Positions 41,877-49,933 of a stretch of 60,453 nucleotides of DNA are shown piece by piece. Both the position numbers and the translations under genes were made by a program. The stretch covers positions 1 through 60,453 of the forward strand of contig CAIOYD010000077.1 of NCBI GenBank assembly GCA_903862415.1, read 5' to 3'. Under the pieces are notes generated by a model that saw only the letters and a program-made list of their open reading frames with translations, was not told the origin of the DNA and ran no database searches. Positions within the stretch are counted from its first letter, which is position 1, and the number at the start of each line of letters is the position of its first letter. The DNA comes from an uncultured Oxalobacteraceae bacterium (GTDB lineage Bacteria > Pseudomonadota > Gammaproteobacteria > Burkholderiales > Burkholderiaceae_D).

Positions 41877-44875
41877 TAATGACATCCTTGCGCGATCCAG
41901 GCCGCGATCGTGTTGTAATTAGCACTGCCCAACGGCAGAACGGCGCTCGTGGAACCTACTGCCCCCACCGGATGCGGCACGGTCGATGGTTTGCTGAGCA
42001 GATAATTCGACGCCGGAACGCAGGCATTGGTAATCATGGTCAGCGTCACATTGTAATCTCCCACCGGGTCACCTGTAAGCACAAAGCGGTTACTGCGGAA
42101 TGAAGACCCTGCTGGCACTGCACTGGTGCTGCTGCCGATGGCCTGATGACACAGAGCCGCACAAGTGGTGCGCAGGATGGGATAGACTTGGGCTTCAAAC
42201 GACGCCTGATCCAGACCGACCACATTTTTTATTCCGCTGGCGGCATTGAACGGATCATTATAATATTTTCCGCCGGTGTCGATCCACTCTGCCAGCAGAC
42301 GCAATTCAGCCGGATTGAGCAGCGTGGAATGATCCGGAGCCGACAATGGCGGGCTCGGCTGCGCCAGTTTGGCCGTACTCGACGACATTAAACTCTGCCC
42401 GGACATAATCTCGATCAGACGGCTCTTGCGTGCCAGTCCCAGTGCCATGCCTTCACTGGCAGCGGTATCGACTAACGCATCGCCACGGGCCACCACCAGC
42501 ACGCCCTCTTTGACCATCATTTGTGGCTGACCAGTCACCGGATCGAGCAGCGGATTCCCAATTAACAGCTGATCATACGAAGCCAGCCGGCCACTGCCAC
42601 CGACTGTCGCACCCAGATCGACGGTCGAACTGTTGGTATGGCAGTTGATGCAGGTATTATTGACACTGCCATTGATCCGGCTGCGCGACCAGATCGGCTG
42701 AATATGATCCGGGTAATTAATAATCCCATTCACCGGCACCGTGGTGGCCAGATCATTGAGTGGATTAGTGTTGCCGGTATAACGGATGGCCAGCGCAGGA
42801 CGGGCAACCACGCCAGCCTGAACAGTATCGGCCCAGAAATCGGTATACACCGGATCAGCAGCAAGCAACAAGGTGCTGGAATACAAACGGGTACGGGTAT
42901 CGGCCATGGTTTCACCCGACTGATGCGCACTCGCCATCGGCGCCAGCCAGGCTGCGGGCACACTGTTGACGACGGCACCGGAATTGATCGCGCCACCACG
43001 GCGTGGGCTGTGACAACCGTCACAGGTACGACGCTCGCCGGGACGCACCTGTATCCAGTTGGTATGAGTCTGAAATGCACGTCCCTGTGAATCTATCACC
43101 GCCAGTGCAATCGGCGTATCCGCCGGCACCGTCAGTTTAAACGAACCATCCGGTTCAATTTGTGCATAACCGAGGATTTGCTGCATTTCAAATTCAGTCT
43201 CGCCTATGGCTGAGCGCATACCCGTCATATTCGACGGTGGTGCCACGGCACGCACGGCACGGATAAAGCGTGCCGGGCCACATCGATACGCCAGACTGGC
43301 CGGATCTTTCATGTGAATCAAATCAGCGATCAACGGCCGGGTATCGAGCGGATCAGATGGTGCAATCTTGGCGATCGCCGTGGTGCAACCCGAAACCAGA
43401 TCTGCAGGAGACAGTACCGGATCACCCATACGTCCCTGGCCATCGGTATCATACACACTGCGCACATCCAGCAAACCCAATCCCTGTTGCGCCAGCGCGG
43501 CATCCGGACTGGTGGGTGCACTGACACTTGGTTCGGTACGCGCCATCAACGCCACCGGATGGGTCAACATAAAACCAGACGGCGGTGCGGCAATGATCAG
43601 CATGGTTTGCTGCGCCGTATCAAACATGTAAATACCATACGAAGGTGGTACGGTCGCCTGCAACGGATCAGCCGCAATATCGGTGACCAGGCGATTAGGA
43701 TCAGACAGGCGGGTAATTTCCGCCGCCGTCAGCGTAGAACAGGACACCACCGCACCAGCCTTGAGGACTTCACAGGGCGTATAACCGAGCAGTACCCGGT
43801 CAGTGCCATCCCACAGTGGATACGGTGCATTCACCCGTCCCAGTGGCGACAGTCCGGTATCGTAATTGAGCGCCTGAGCCGTCGCCATGACCTGACCGCC
43901 GGTCGCGGGTACCGCCGGACTGATCGGTGAATTCTGGTCGGAATAATTGGCCACATCAATCAACATCAGCGCACCACCCTCATGGGTACGCGACAGCGGC
44001 ATCAGATCGGTAGTCAGCTTGCCGGCATGCTTGCCAGCCGGGTCCATGTCGCGTGGATGCAGGAAACTGTTGCCATCACTGTGTGCGCCATAAAGGACGA
44101 ACAGATTGGTGCCATCCGGTTTAACAGTGAAAATTTTAAAATGATTACGTCCACCCACATGATCCCAGTGCGAAAACATAATGTCGCCATTCGGACGCAC
44201 CACCGGACTGCGGTCATGACTCTGATTAAACGTGATCTGGGTAATATTGCTGCCATCGGACGCCATGGTGTGCAGATTAAATACCCGCTCACGTTCATAT
44301 TCATCGAGTGCGTAATACGTATGGCCGAGTGCCTGATTAACACTCGATTTGGTTTGCCGGTTTGACGTAAACACATAACCGGCGCCACCTGGCAAATAGG
44401 TCGGATCGACGTCATCGGAATCGGTTGCGCTGGTCACCCGACGGAAAGTACCTGCTGTCAGGCCACCGCTGGTCATGTCGTATTCCCAGATATTCCAGCG
44501 TCCGGTACAGGCGGGCACACCTCCGATGGTCGAGGTATTGGACGTCGGGCAGCGCATTGAAAAAATGATTTTCTTGCCGTCATAAGACACATCCGGTCCG
44601 GAAGCATCACCCTGCCCCTGAGTAAATTGCGCCGTCAGATTATGTTCGATCGCGCTGGCAGACGATTTTTCCCGCACCAGCAAATCTCCACCCGGCGCGG
44701 AAGGCGCACCATTGGTCGGATTAGCCATAATCGTATTGGCACGCTTGGCGTAGGCAATCGGTACATCACCAGACACCACCACCGAAGCAGAATCGCTGGT
44801 TTTACTGGCGCCGCAACCGGCCAGCGTCAACATCAGCACGATCAGTCCGAGCAGACGAGTCATTTGCTTATTCAT
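41876..44875 (-). CDS. Hydrazine synthase alpha-like (HzsA-related) haem lipoprotein
   Basis: A 999-residue lipoprotein (LLGLIVLMLTLAGC, Cys21). The N-terminal half is a beta-propeller-like region with TolB/WD40-like repeats: GPDVSYDGKKIIFSMRC, DVDPTYLPGGAGYVFTSNR, MASDGSNITQITFN, KIFTVKPDGTNLF. The C-terminal half has CDGCH (about 618-622), CINCH (about 742-746) and the atypical CAALCH (about 905-910), then ends WIAQGCH. Domain order and the middle segment resemble the HzsA family. These are proteins related to the anammox hydrazine synthase alpha subunit but common in bacteria that do not make hydrazine. Hydrazine synthesis is not implied here. Two to three haem c groups are plausible. The ATG at 44875 was preferred over upstream GTG codons. 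Confidence 0.8.
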   Translation of the reverse strand: MNKQMTRLLGLIVLMLTLAGCGASKTSDSASVVVSGDVPIAYAKRANTIMANPTNGAPSAPGGDLLVREKSSASAIEHNLTAQFTQGQGDASGPDVSYDGKKIIFSMRCPTSNTSTIGGVPACTGRWNIWEYDMTSGGLTAGTFRRVTSATDSDDVDPTYLPGGAGYVFTSNRQTKSSVNQALGHTYYALDEYERERVFNLHTMASDGSNITQITFNQSHDRSPVVRPNGDIMFSHWDHVGGRNHFKIFTVKPDGTNLFVLYGAHSDGNSFLHPRDMDPAGKHAGKLTTDLMPLSRTHEGGALMLIDVANYSDQNSPISPAVPATGGQVMATAQALNYDTGLSPLGRVNAPYPLWDGTDRVLLGYTPCEVLKAGAVVSCSTLTAAEITRLSDPNRLVTDIAADPLQATVPPSYGIYMFDTAQQTMLIIAAPPSGFMLTHPVALMARTEPSVSAPTSPDAALAQQGLGLLDVRSVYDTDGQGRMGDPVLSPADLVSGCTTAIAKIAPSDPLDTRPLIADLIHMKDPASLAYRCGPARFIRAVRAVAPPSNMTGMRSAIGETEFEMQQILGYAQIEPDGSFKLTVPADTPIALAVIDSQGRAFQTHTNWIQVRPGERRTCDGCHSPRRGGAINSGAVVNSVPAAWLAPMASAHQSGETMADTRTRLYSSTLLLAADPVYTDFWADTVQAGVVARPALAIRYTGNTNPLNDLATTVPVNGIINYPDHIQPIWSRSRINGSVNNTCINCHTNSSTVDLGATVGGSGRLASYDQLLIGNPLLDPVTGQPQMMVKEGVLVVARGDALVDTAASEGMALGLARKSRLIEIMSGQSLMSSSTAKLAQPSPPLSAPDHSTLLNPAELRLLAEWIDTGGKYYNDPFNAASGIKNVVGLDQASFEAQVYPILRTTCAALCHQAIGSSTSAVPAGSSFRSNRFVLTGDPVGDYNVTLTMITNACVPASNYLLSKPSTVPHPVGAVGSTSAVLPLGSANYNTIAAWIAQGCH

Positions 44876-44916
44876 AATCACCACCCTGTTACCAAGAGAT
44901 TGACTGCCCTGCGCGT

Positions 44917-45885
44917 CTACATAGTCGGACGCAACAGGCCAGAGGAGTAATGCAGTGCGCCTGCGGCATCAATGACAATGGCATCAATACCCTGCTGTGA
45001 TTCAATGAGCTGCATGCCTTTGTCGACACCCAGTACAAAAATAATTTTTGAAAATGCCTCCGTGGTCAACCCATCCTCAGCCAGCACCGTGACACTGCGC
45101 ACACTGTCAGGCGAACATCCTGTGGCCGGATCAATCAAATGATGAAACCGGGTTCCATCGGCAATAAAGTAACGCTCATAATCACCCGAGGTCGAAATCG
45201 AGGTGTCTTCCAGCGGCAGCACGGCAACAATTTCACCTGCGCGGCGCGGATCACGTACACCGATCATCCAGGGACGACCGCGACGGTCTCCCATTACCCG
45301 ACTGTCGCCACCCGCACTGACATTGGCATGCACAATACCCCGCGCACGCAACAATGCCACCGCATTATCCACCGCATGACCTTTGGCGAAACCACCCAGA
45401 TCAATACACACTCCGGGACGTGTAAAGCGCACACTCTGACTGACCCGATCGAGCTCAACAAAACGGTAACCAACCGCCGCACGCGCCTCTTCGAGCTGCG
45501 CTGCCTGCGGACGCAGCTGCAGGCGGTAATCATACAAACGCCCCACCGCCGCATACGTAATATCAAAAGCACCGCCAGAGAGGCGGGAAAAATGTCCGGC
45601 CGCCGCCAGCAAACGAAACATCTCCGCCGTCACCGGCACGGCCTGGGTGGCCGCGAGTTCATTAATGCGCGAGAGTTCCGAATCCGGCTTATGCGGACTG
45701 AACTGACGATCAATCCGGTGCATCTCCTCCATCACCGCCGCCATGGCCGCTTCACCGGCAGCACGCTCATCATTCCACAACTCCACCTTGATCGCGGTTC
45801 CCATGATCGCCTGCTCAAGCGAAAACCAGCCTGCATCCCTGGCAACACGGTGCGACTCAACAGGTGGTGACGCAAAAACTGACAT
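44917..45885 (-). CDS. apbE: FAD:protein FMN transferase (ApbE family)
   Basis: A 322-residue ApbE family protein, first gene of the long operon. It has MGTAIKVELW, RIDRQFSPHKPDSELSRIN, GGAFDITYAAVGRLYDY, CIDLGGFAKGHAVDNAV, VSAGGDSRVMG, TSISTSGDYERYF, FHHLIDPATG and a C-terminal LTTEAFSKIIFVLG. ApbE links FMN from FAD to a Thr of exported flavoproteins, in the periplasm. There is no clear signal peptide here. The last metal-site motif, usually DALST, reads EAFSK; some homologues show this variant, so activity is likely but not certain. No obvious flavinylation motif was found among the operon's other products. The ATG at 45885 was preferred over an upstream GTG. Confidence 0.9.
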   Translation of the reverse strand: MSVFASPPVESHRVARDAGWFSLEQAIMGTAIKVELWNDERAAGEAAMAAVMEEMHRIDRQFSPHKPDSELSRINELAATQAVPVTAEMFRLLAAAGHFSRLSGGAFDITYAAVGRLYDYRLQLRPQAAQLEEARAAVGYRFVELDRVSQSVRFTRPGVCIDLGGFAKGHAVDNAVALLRARGIVHANVSAGGDSRVMGDRRGRPWMIGVRDPRRAGEIVAVLPLEDTSISTSGDYERYFIADGTRFHHLIDPATGCSPDSVRSVTVLAEDGLTTEAFSKIIFVLGVDKGMQLIESQQGIDAIVIDAAGALHYSSGLLRPTM

Positions 45886-45908
45886 GGATTCCGATCGCCG
45901 GTTGAACA

Positions 45909-45954
45909 CTGTAACGGCAGCATGCGACAGCCCTGTGACATGAACTAGTTACAG
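45909..45954 (-). promoter_or_regulatory. Leader hairpin before the Tol/Exb operon
   Basis: CTGTAAC (45909-45915) pairs with GTTACAG (45948-45954), and an inner imperfect hairpin (GCGACAG against CTGTGAC) extends it. It lies between the likely start site (near 45988) and the ApbE start codon. No T-run follows, so it is not an evident terminator. It could be a translational control element or a protein-binding palindrome. Confidence 0.4.
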
Positions 45955-45994
45955 GAAATTTATTTCTTGCGGCCAAGTGTTTCACAAATTTCGC

Positions 45995-46000
45995 ATTATA
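45995..46000 (-). promoter_or_regulatory. -10 element (TATAAT) for the Tol/Exb operon
   Basis: On the minus strand this reads TATAAT, a perfect sigma-70 -10 element. The -35 region is weak: ATGACT with 15-base spacing is the best match. An activator may therefore be needed. The predicted start is near 45988, giving a leader of about 100 bases. Confidence 0.5.
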
Positions 46001-46216
46001 ACCAGTTATCGATACAGTCATTTACAGACAATTACAATTTGACGTACTCACTGTCATGTTTGTATTTTCCCTGTGGTGCAAAACCCACGAAAACCAGCAC
46101 GAGCGTGCGTTTTCTCTGCAATGCTCACCAAAAAAACATCGTCTAATTATCACCCGCCCTCCCCACTGACATCACTGCACTAATCCACCAAATAAGAACA
46201 GTTCACTACAAGAAGC

Positions 46217-46245
46217 TTGTCATTCCAAATCCGTTACTATATGAT
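46217..46245 (+). promoter_or_regulatory. Sigma-70 promoter for the aminotransferase operon
   Basis: TTGTCA (46217-46222) and TATGAT (46240-46245) each match five of six consensus bases and are 17 bases apart. The start site should be near 46252, giving a leader of about 47 bases before the ATG at 46299. Confidence 0.7.
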
Positions 46246-46298
46246 CGTTCAACAAGGAAAATTAAACCAACAACCAAAACCCTGTTTCAGGACCCGTC

Positions 46299-47696
46299 AT
46301 GACTAACGATGCCATCCGTTTAACCCAATTGCAGGACCGCAGCCATTTTATCCATCCATGGGAAAGCATGGCCGATGCCGGTAAAAATGACCGCAGCGTC
46401 ATTACCCGTGCCGAAGGCATCTATGTCTATGATGAACACAACCGCCAACTCATCGACGGTCCCGGCGGCATGTGGTGCATGCAGATCGGCTACGGTCGTC
46501 AGGAAATGGCAGATGCGATTGCTGATCAGGTCATGGCCATGCCCTACATGAATCCATTCGCCTTAACCAGCGCCCCGTCCGCGCAACTGGCTGCCCGACT
46601 GGCGGAAAAAGCACCGGGTGATTTAAACCACGTCTTCCTGACCACCTGTGGCTCAACCGCGGTCGATACCGCACTGCGCTTCGTGCAGTTCTATAACAAT
46701 GTCAAAGGCCGTCCCCATAAAAAACAGCTGATCTCGCGTGCCGACGCCTACCACGGCAGCACTTATCTGTGCGCTCAGGTAACCGGCAAGGACCGCGATA
46801 AAAACTGGTTTGATGTCGACTCCCCTAACGTGCATTTTTTATCTCAGGTCAATGCCAGCAAGCGGCCGTCCGGCACGACTGCAGAACAATTCTGCGACGC
46901 CAGAGTCAACGAACTGGAACAAAAAATCCTGCAACTCGGCGCCGACAATGTCGCTGCCTTCATCGCTGAACCAATACAGGCTTCCGGCGGCGTGATCGTG
47001 CCACCTGATGGTTACCTGCGGCGCTGTCGGGAAATTTGCCGTCAGTACGATGTGCTGTTTATTGCCGATGAAGTCGTCACCGCCTTCGGCCGTCTGGGTC
47101 ACTGGTTTGCCTCCAAAGAGGTTTTCGGCATCGAGCCTGACATGATTACCTGTGCCAAAGGACTCACCTCCGGCTATCTGCCTATGGGTGCCTGCCTGAT
47201 TTCGGCCAGAATTTTTGCCGAAGTCTCCGGCGAACATGCCAACGGCGCCACTTTTGCGCACGGCTATACCTATTCCGGCCATCCGGTGGCAAGCAGGGCT
47301 GCCCTGACCAGCATGGATATCATCGAACGGGAACAGATACTCGAGCACGTGCGCGCTATCAGCCCCTATTTCCAGCAACGCCTGCAAGAACTGGCCAGCA
47401 TTCCTCTGGTAGCTGAAGTGCGCGGCCTGGGACTCGTCGGCTGTGTTGAATGCACTGTCGGTGGGGCAGCCTCACTCGAATTCGACATGGATCTGGGCGC
47501 ACGCATAGACGCCCACTGTCAGCAACTCGGATTAATGGTGCGCCCGATCGTCAACAAATGTGTGTTTTCTCCACCCCTCATTATCACCGTGGAGCAAATC
47601 GATCAGATGATCGCCATTCTCAAACAAGCCATTCTGCTGACCATGCAGGATCTTGAACTGGAATGCGGAATTCACATCGGTGCCGTCGCAGCATGA
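46299..47696 (+). CDS. Class III (omega) aminotransferase
   Basis: A 465-residue fold-type I PLP enzyme. It has DGPGGMWCMQIGYG, the cofactor phosphate site TTCGSTAVDTALRF (about 114-127), SRADAYHGSTY, AEPIQASGG, and IADEVVTAFGRLG with the PLP-contacting Asp. CAKGLTSGYLPMG holds the PLP lysine (Lys287). FAHGYTYSGHPVA and MVRPIVNKCVFSPPLIIT complete the fold. The W/M-rich N-terminus and sequence resemble omega-amino acid or amine:pyruvate aminotransferases (putrescine, beta-alanine, taurine or similar donors). The donor is not determined by sequence. It overlaps the next gene, a BetI-like regulator, as ATGA, which suggests local control by substrate. Confidence 0.92.
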   Translation: MTNDAIRLTQLQDRSHFIHPWESMADAGKNDRSVITRAEGIYVYDEHNRQLIDGPGGMWCMQIGYGRQEMADAIADQVMAMPYMNPFALTSAPSAQLAARLAEKAPGDLNHVFLTTCGSTAVDTALRFVQFYNNVKGRPHKKQLISRADAYHGSTYLCAQVTGKDRDKNWFDVDSPNVHFLSQVNASKRPSGTTAEQFCDARVNELEQKILQLGADNVAAFIAEPIQASGGVIVPPDGYLRRCREICRQYDVLFIADEVVTAFGRLGHWFASKEVFGIEPDMITCAKGLTSGYLPMGACLISARIFAEVSGEHANGATFAHGYTYSGHPVASRAALTSMDIIEREQILEHVRAISPYFQQRLQELASIPLVAEVRGLGLVGCVECTVGGAASLEFDMDLGARIDAHCQQLGLMVRPIVNKCVFSPPLIITVEQIDQMIAILKQAILLTMQDLELECGIHIGAVAA

Positions 47697-48316
47697 CAGC
47701 GAGCGCCGCCGACAAAGCACGCAGCAGTCGTGAAACCCCGGAAAACCGCCGCCATTCGCTGATACAGGCGACCATGCGCGCGATCGCCAAATTTGGCTAT
47801 GCCGGCACTACCATTGCTACCATCTGCGCAGAAGCTAAGATTTCCCGTGGGCTGATCAATCATCACTTCCAATCCAAGGAAGAGTTGATACATCAATCCT
47901 ATAAAACCCTGTGCGATGAATGGGAAAGCCAGACCCACGGCATGCTGCAGGACAGCTACCAGCAACCGGAAGACAAACTCAGGTCCATGATCCACCTGAG
48001 TTTTCACCCCAGGCTGTTCAAACAGGAATACCTCGGCATCTGGATAGGATTCTGGAGCATCATCGGCAAATCCCCGGCTCTGAAAAAAATCAATCGCGCC
48101 ATGTATGGTCTGGATCGCAGCACATATCAACAGATCTTTGCTGAGATCGCCGACCAGCGTGGCATCAGCATCGATACCCGCAATGCCGCCATCACCCTGA
48201 TTGCGCTCACCGACGGCTTATGGCTGGACTGGTGCCTGGACCCCAAAGGCTTCAGTCAGCAGGAAGCCGAAGCCGCCTGCCTGGACGTAGCGCGACGACT
48301 GATTACGGCTCCATAA
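47693..48316 (+). CDS. TetR/BetI-family transcriptional regulator
   Basis: A 207-residue TetR-type repressor. After a short Arg/Ser-rich start comes ENRRHSLIQATMRAIAKFGYAGTTIATICAEAKISRGLINHHFQSKEELI (written in parts: RRHSLIQATMRAIAKFGYAG; TTIATICAEAKISRGLINHH), the helix-turn-helix. The C-terminal domain has MIHLSFHPRLFKQEYLGIW and LIALTDGLWLDWCLDP, typical of BetI (TetR_C_6), including the DGLW motif. The ATG at 47693 overlaps the aminotransferase stop as ATGA, which was preferred over an in-frame codon ten residues upstream. BetI-like regulators beside an aminotransferase often respond to polyamines or amino acid derivatives; the ligand is inference. Confidence 0.9.
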   Translation: MTASAADKARSSRETPENRRHSLIQATMRAIAKFGYAGTTIATICAEAKISRGLINHHFQSKEELIHQSYKTLCDEWESQTHGMLQDSYQQPEDKLRSMIHLSFHPRLFKQEYLGIWIGFWSIIGKSPALKKINRAMYGLDRSTYQQIFAEIADQRGISIDTRNAAITLIALTDGLWLDWCLDPKGFSQQEAEAACLDVARRLITAP

Positions 48317-48392
48317 TCAACATAGCCCGCAGGTGGCTGTCGCTTATGACATATAATGGCCTGTAAAAATCAATCACTCCGGAGACTGTTTC

Positions 48393-48863
48393 ATGGCCAA
48401 TCACAACGCCCGCAACACAGATGATTTCGAGCCGAAAAAAATCACTCAACATGGTCAGATCAATTTCCGGCGCGAAGATAATCTGCTTATCATCGATGCA
48501 ACCGGTCCGTTCAGCGAAGGTATTGTTGAAGCCATCGCCGGGGTTCAATTTGGACTCGTCAGCGAACTGGCATCGCAGGGTCCGTGGGGTGATGTCATTA
48601 TTTTCCATAAAAACGCCACGGTACCTGCACAAGTGATGGCCACGTTTCAGCATTATCTGAGCGTACTGGTCAACAACAAGGTTGCGGCCTGCTTCACCGC
48701 CCTGGTCTTGCCACCTGACGTCGTCGGCAGCAAGTCCATGCAGGCCAGCCTGCTGCAAGCCTACACCAGCAATGGATTGACTGTCAGTGCATTTGACCAG
48801 GAAGACGCCGCCTTTGATTGGGTGCGTGCACAACTGGCATTAACGGCAGACCAGGCAATTTAA
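48393..48863 (+). CDS. Conserved hypothetical protein, STAS/SpoIIAA-like size
   Basis: A 156-residue soluble protein without signal peptide or membrane segment. It has alternating strands and helices: NFRREDNLLIIDATGPFSEG, GVQFGLVSELASQG, WGDVIIFHKNATVPAQVMA, AACFTALVLPPDVVGSKSM, and a C-terminal helix (DEDAAFDWVRAQLA-like; here QEDAAFDWVRAQLAL). The beta-alpha pattern with a C-terminal FDWV helix is reminiscent of SpoIIAA-like STAS domains, but I do not recognise it with certainty. GGAG at 48381-48384 supports the ATG. It lies 76 bases after the TetR gene and 28 before the methylglyoxal synthase gene, on the same strand. Function unknown. Confidence 0.75.
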   Translation: MANHNARNTDDFEPKKITQHGQINFRREDNLLIIDATGPFSEGIVEAIAGVQFGLVSELASQGPWGDVIIFHKNATVPAQVMATFQHYLSVLVNNKVAACFTALVLPPDVVGSKSMQASLLQAYTSNGLTVSAFDQEDAAFDWVRAQLALTADQAI

Positions 48864-48891
48864 ACGCAAAAAATCTTATATCCACTACACC

Positions 48892-49791
48892 ATGACTACA
48901 ACTATCGCTCCGATCAGAATTGGCCTCGCTGCCAACCGCGCCCATCAGGATGCCGCCAACTCGGCGCTGGTTCAACTGCTCGCTGGTGGCCATGCCGCCA
49001 TTGAACAACTGCAACCGCACTTCATTATCGTTGGCCGCACCATGGATGCCATTCAAACTCACGGCTTACTGCCCGGCTATCCGTTTATCGAACGCTTCCC
49101 CTATGGCCGCGAAGGCGGTCTGATGATGCTGGTTTCACGCGTGGTCGAAACCGACCCCGCCAAAGCCCTCGACGCCGTCATTTATCTGATCGACCCGGTG
49201 GATCCTTCCTCCAACTTCCCTGAAGCGTTGGCCTTAAAACGTCAGTGCATCATCCACGGCAAACCGTTTTTATCGACCTTGGCCGGTGCACGCGAATGGT
49301 TAGAGCTCGAAGCCGTGGCGCGCGGTACCGCACCTGATCCGGCAATGCATGATTTATTTGACTTTGCCAATGAAAGTATCGCCCTGATTGCCCACGATGC
49401 CTTCAAAGACCGCATGCTGGCCTTAGCCGAAAAACATTTTGATTTATTAGACCGTTTCAAATCGCGCTGCGCCACCGGCACCACCGGCGGCCTGCTCAAT
49501 CAACTGGCGCAAAAAATCAAGGGCGAAGAAGCGGGTAAAAACTGGGGCACGCCCTACCGCAGTGGCCCACTCGGTGGCGATGCCCAGATTGCCGAACTGA
49601 TCCTCAGACGCCAGTGTCGTCGGGTATTGTTTTTAGAAGATCCTCACGTAGCCCGTCAGCACGAAGCCGATATTCAGTTATTGGATCGCGCCGCCCGCAC
49701 CGTCTCCGATTACGCCTCCTGCCGCAGCGATGTCAACGGCGTGGATCGCTGGCTGACCTTAATGAGTTTGCGTGAGCAGAAAAGAATGTAA
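48892..49791 (+). CDS. mgsA: Tandem-domain methylglyoxal synthase
   Basis: A 299-residue protein, twice the usual 150. The C-terminal half (about 160-275) is a clear methylglyoxal synthase: IALIAHDAFKD (163-173), the phosphate loop ATGTTG (194-199), SGPLGGDAQI with catalytic Asp230, then FLEDP (248-252, second Asp250). The N-terminal half (about 8-140) repeats the same fold in degenerate form: IGLAANRAHQD, VGRTM in place of TGTTG, GREGGLMML in place of GGDxQI, then YLIDPVDPSSNFPEALALKR and IHGKPFLSTLAG. The N-terminal copy therefore lacks the catalytic Asp. The active half converts dihydroxyacetone phosphate to methylglyoxal and phosphate. No clear ribosome-binding site precedes the ATG. Confidence 0.87.
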   Translation: MTTTIAPIRIGLAANRAHQDAANSALVQLLAGGHAAIEQLQPHFIIVGRTMDAIQTHGLLPGYPFIERFPYGREGGLMMLVSRVVETDPAKALDAVIYLIDPVDPSSNFPEALALKRQCIIHGKPFLSTLAGAREWLELEAVARGTAPDPAMHDLFDFANESIALIAHDAFKDRMLALAEKHFDLLDRFKSRCATGTTGGLLNQLAQKIKGEEAGKNWGTPYRSGPLGGDAQIAELILRRQCRRVLFLEDPHVARQHEADIQLLDRAARTVSDYASCRSDVNGVDRWLTLMSLREQKRM

Positions 49792-49874
49792 ATCTCCCTC
49801 CAAAAACTGACTATCAGTCTTTAATTCTCAGTCTTGAGGATGTTGACATAAATAAGCTCTCTGAGCATACAAAC

Positions 49875-49910
49875 AAAAAACCCGCTCAATCTGCATTGAA
49901 CGGGTTTTTT
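49875..49910. terminator. Bidirectional intrinsic terminator between mgsA and typA
   Basis: CCCG-C-TCAAT (49881-49890) pairs with ATTGA-A-CGGG (49895-49904), with one internal mismatch, an A-run on the left and a T-run on the right. It can terminate mgsA (plus) and typA (minus). Confidence 0.88.
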
Positions 49911-49933
49911 TGTGAGGTGACGACTACGTCAGA

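Larger units (their letters stand above)
45886..46298. other. Divergent intergenic region with both promoters
   Basis: 413 bases between the long operon (minus) and the aminotransferase gene (plus). It contains a minus-strand TATAAT at 46000-45995, a leader hairpin at 45909-45954 and a plus-strand promoter at 46217-46245. No open frame is credible. The central part (about 46050-46200) has no features I can name. Confidence 0.7.

Noticed and set aside
41876-44875. Hydrazine synthesis (anammox) capability
   Set aside because: HzsA-related proteins are found in many non-anammox bacteria; no beta or gamma subunit or hydrazine dehydrogenase gene is present.
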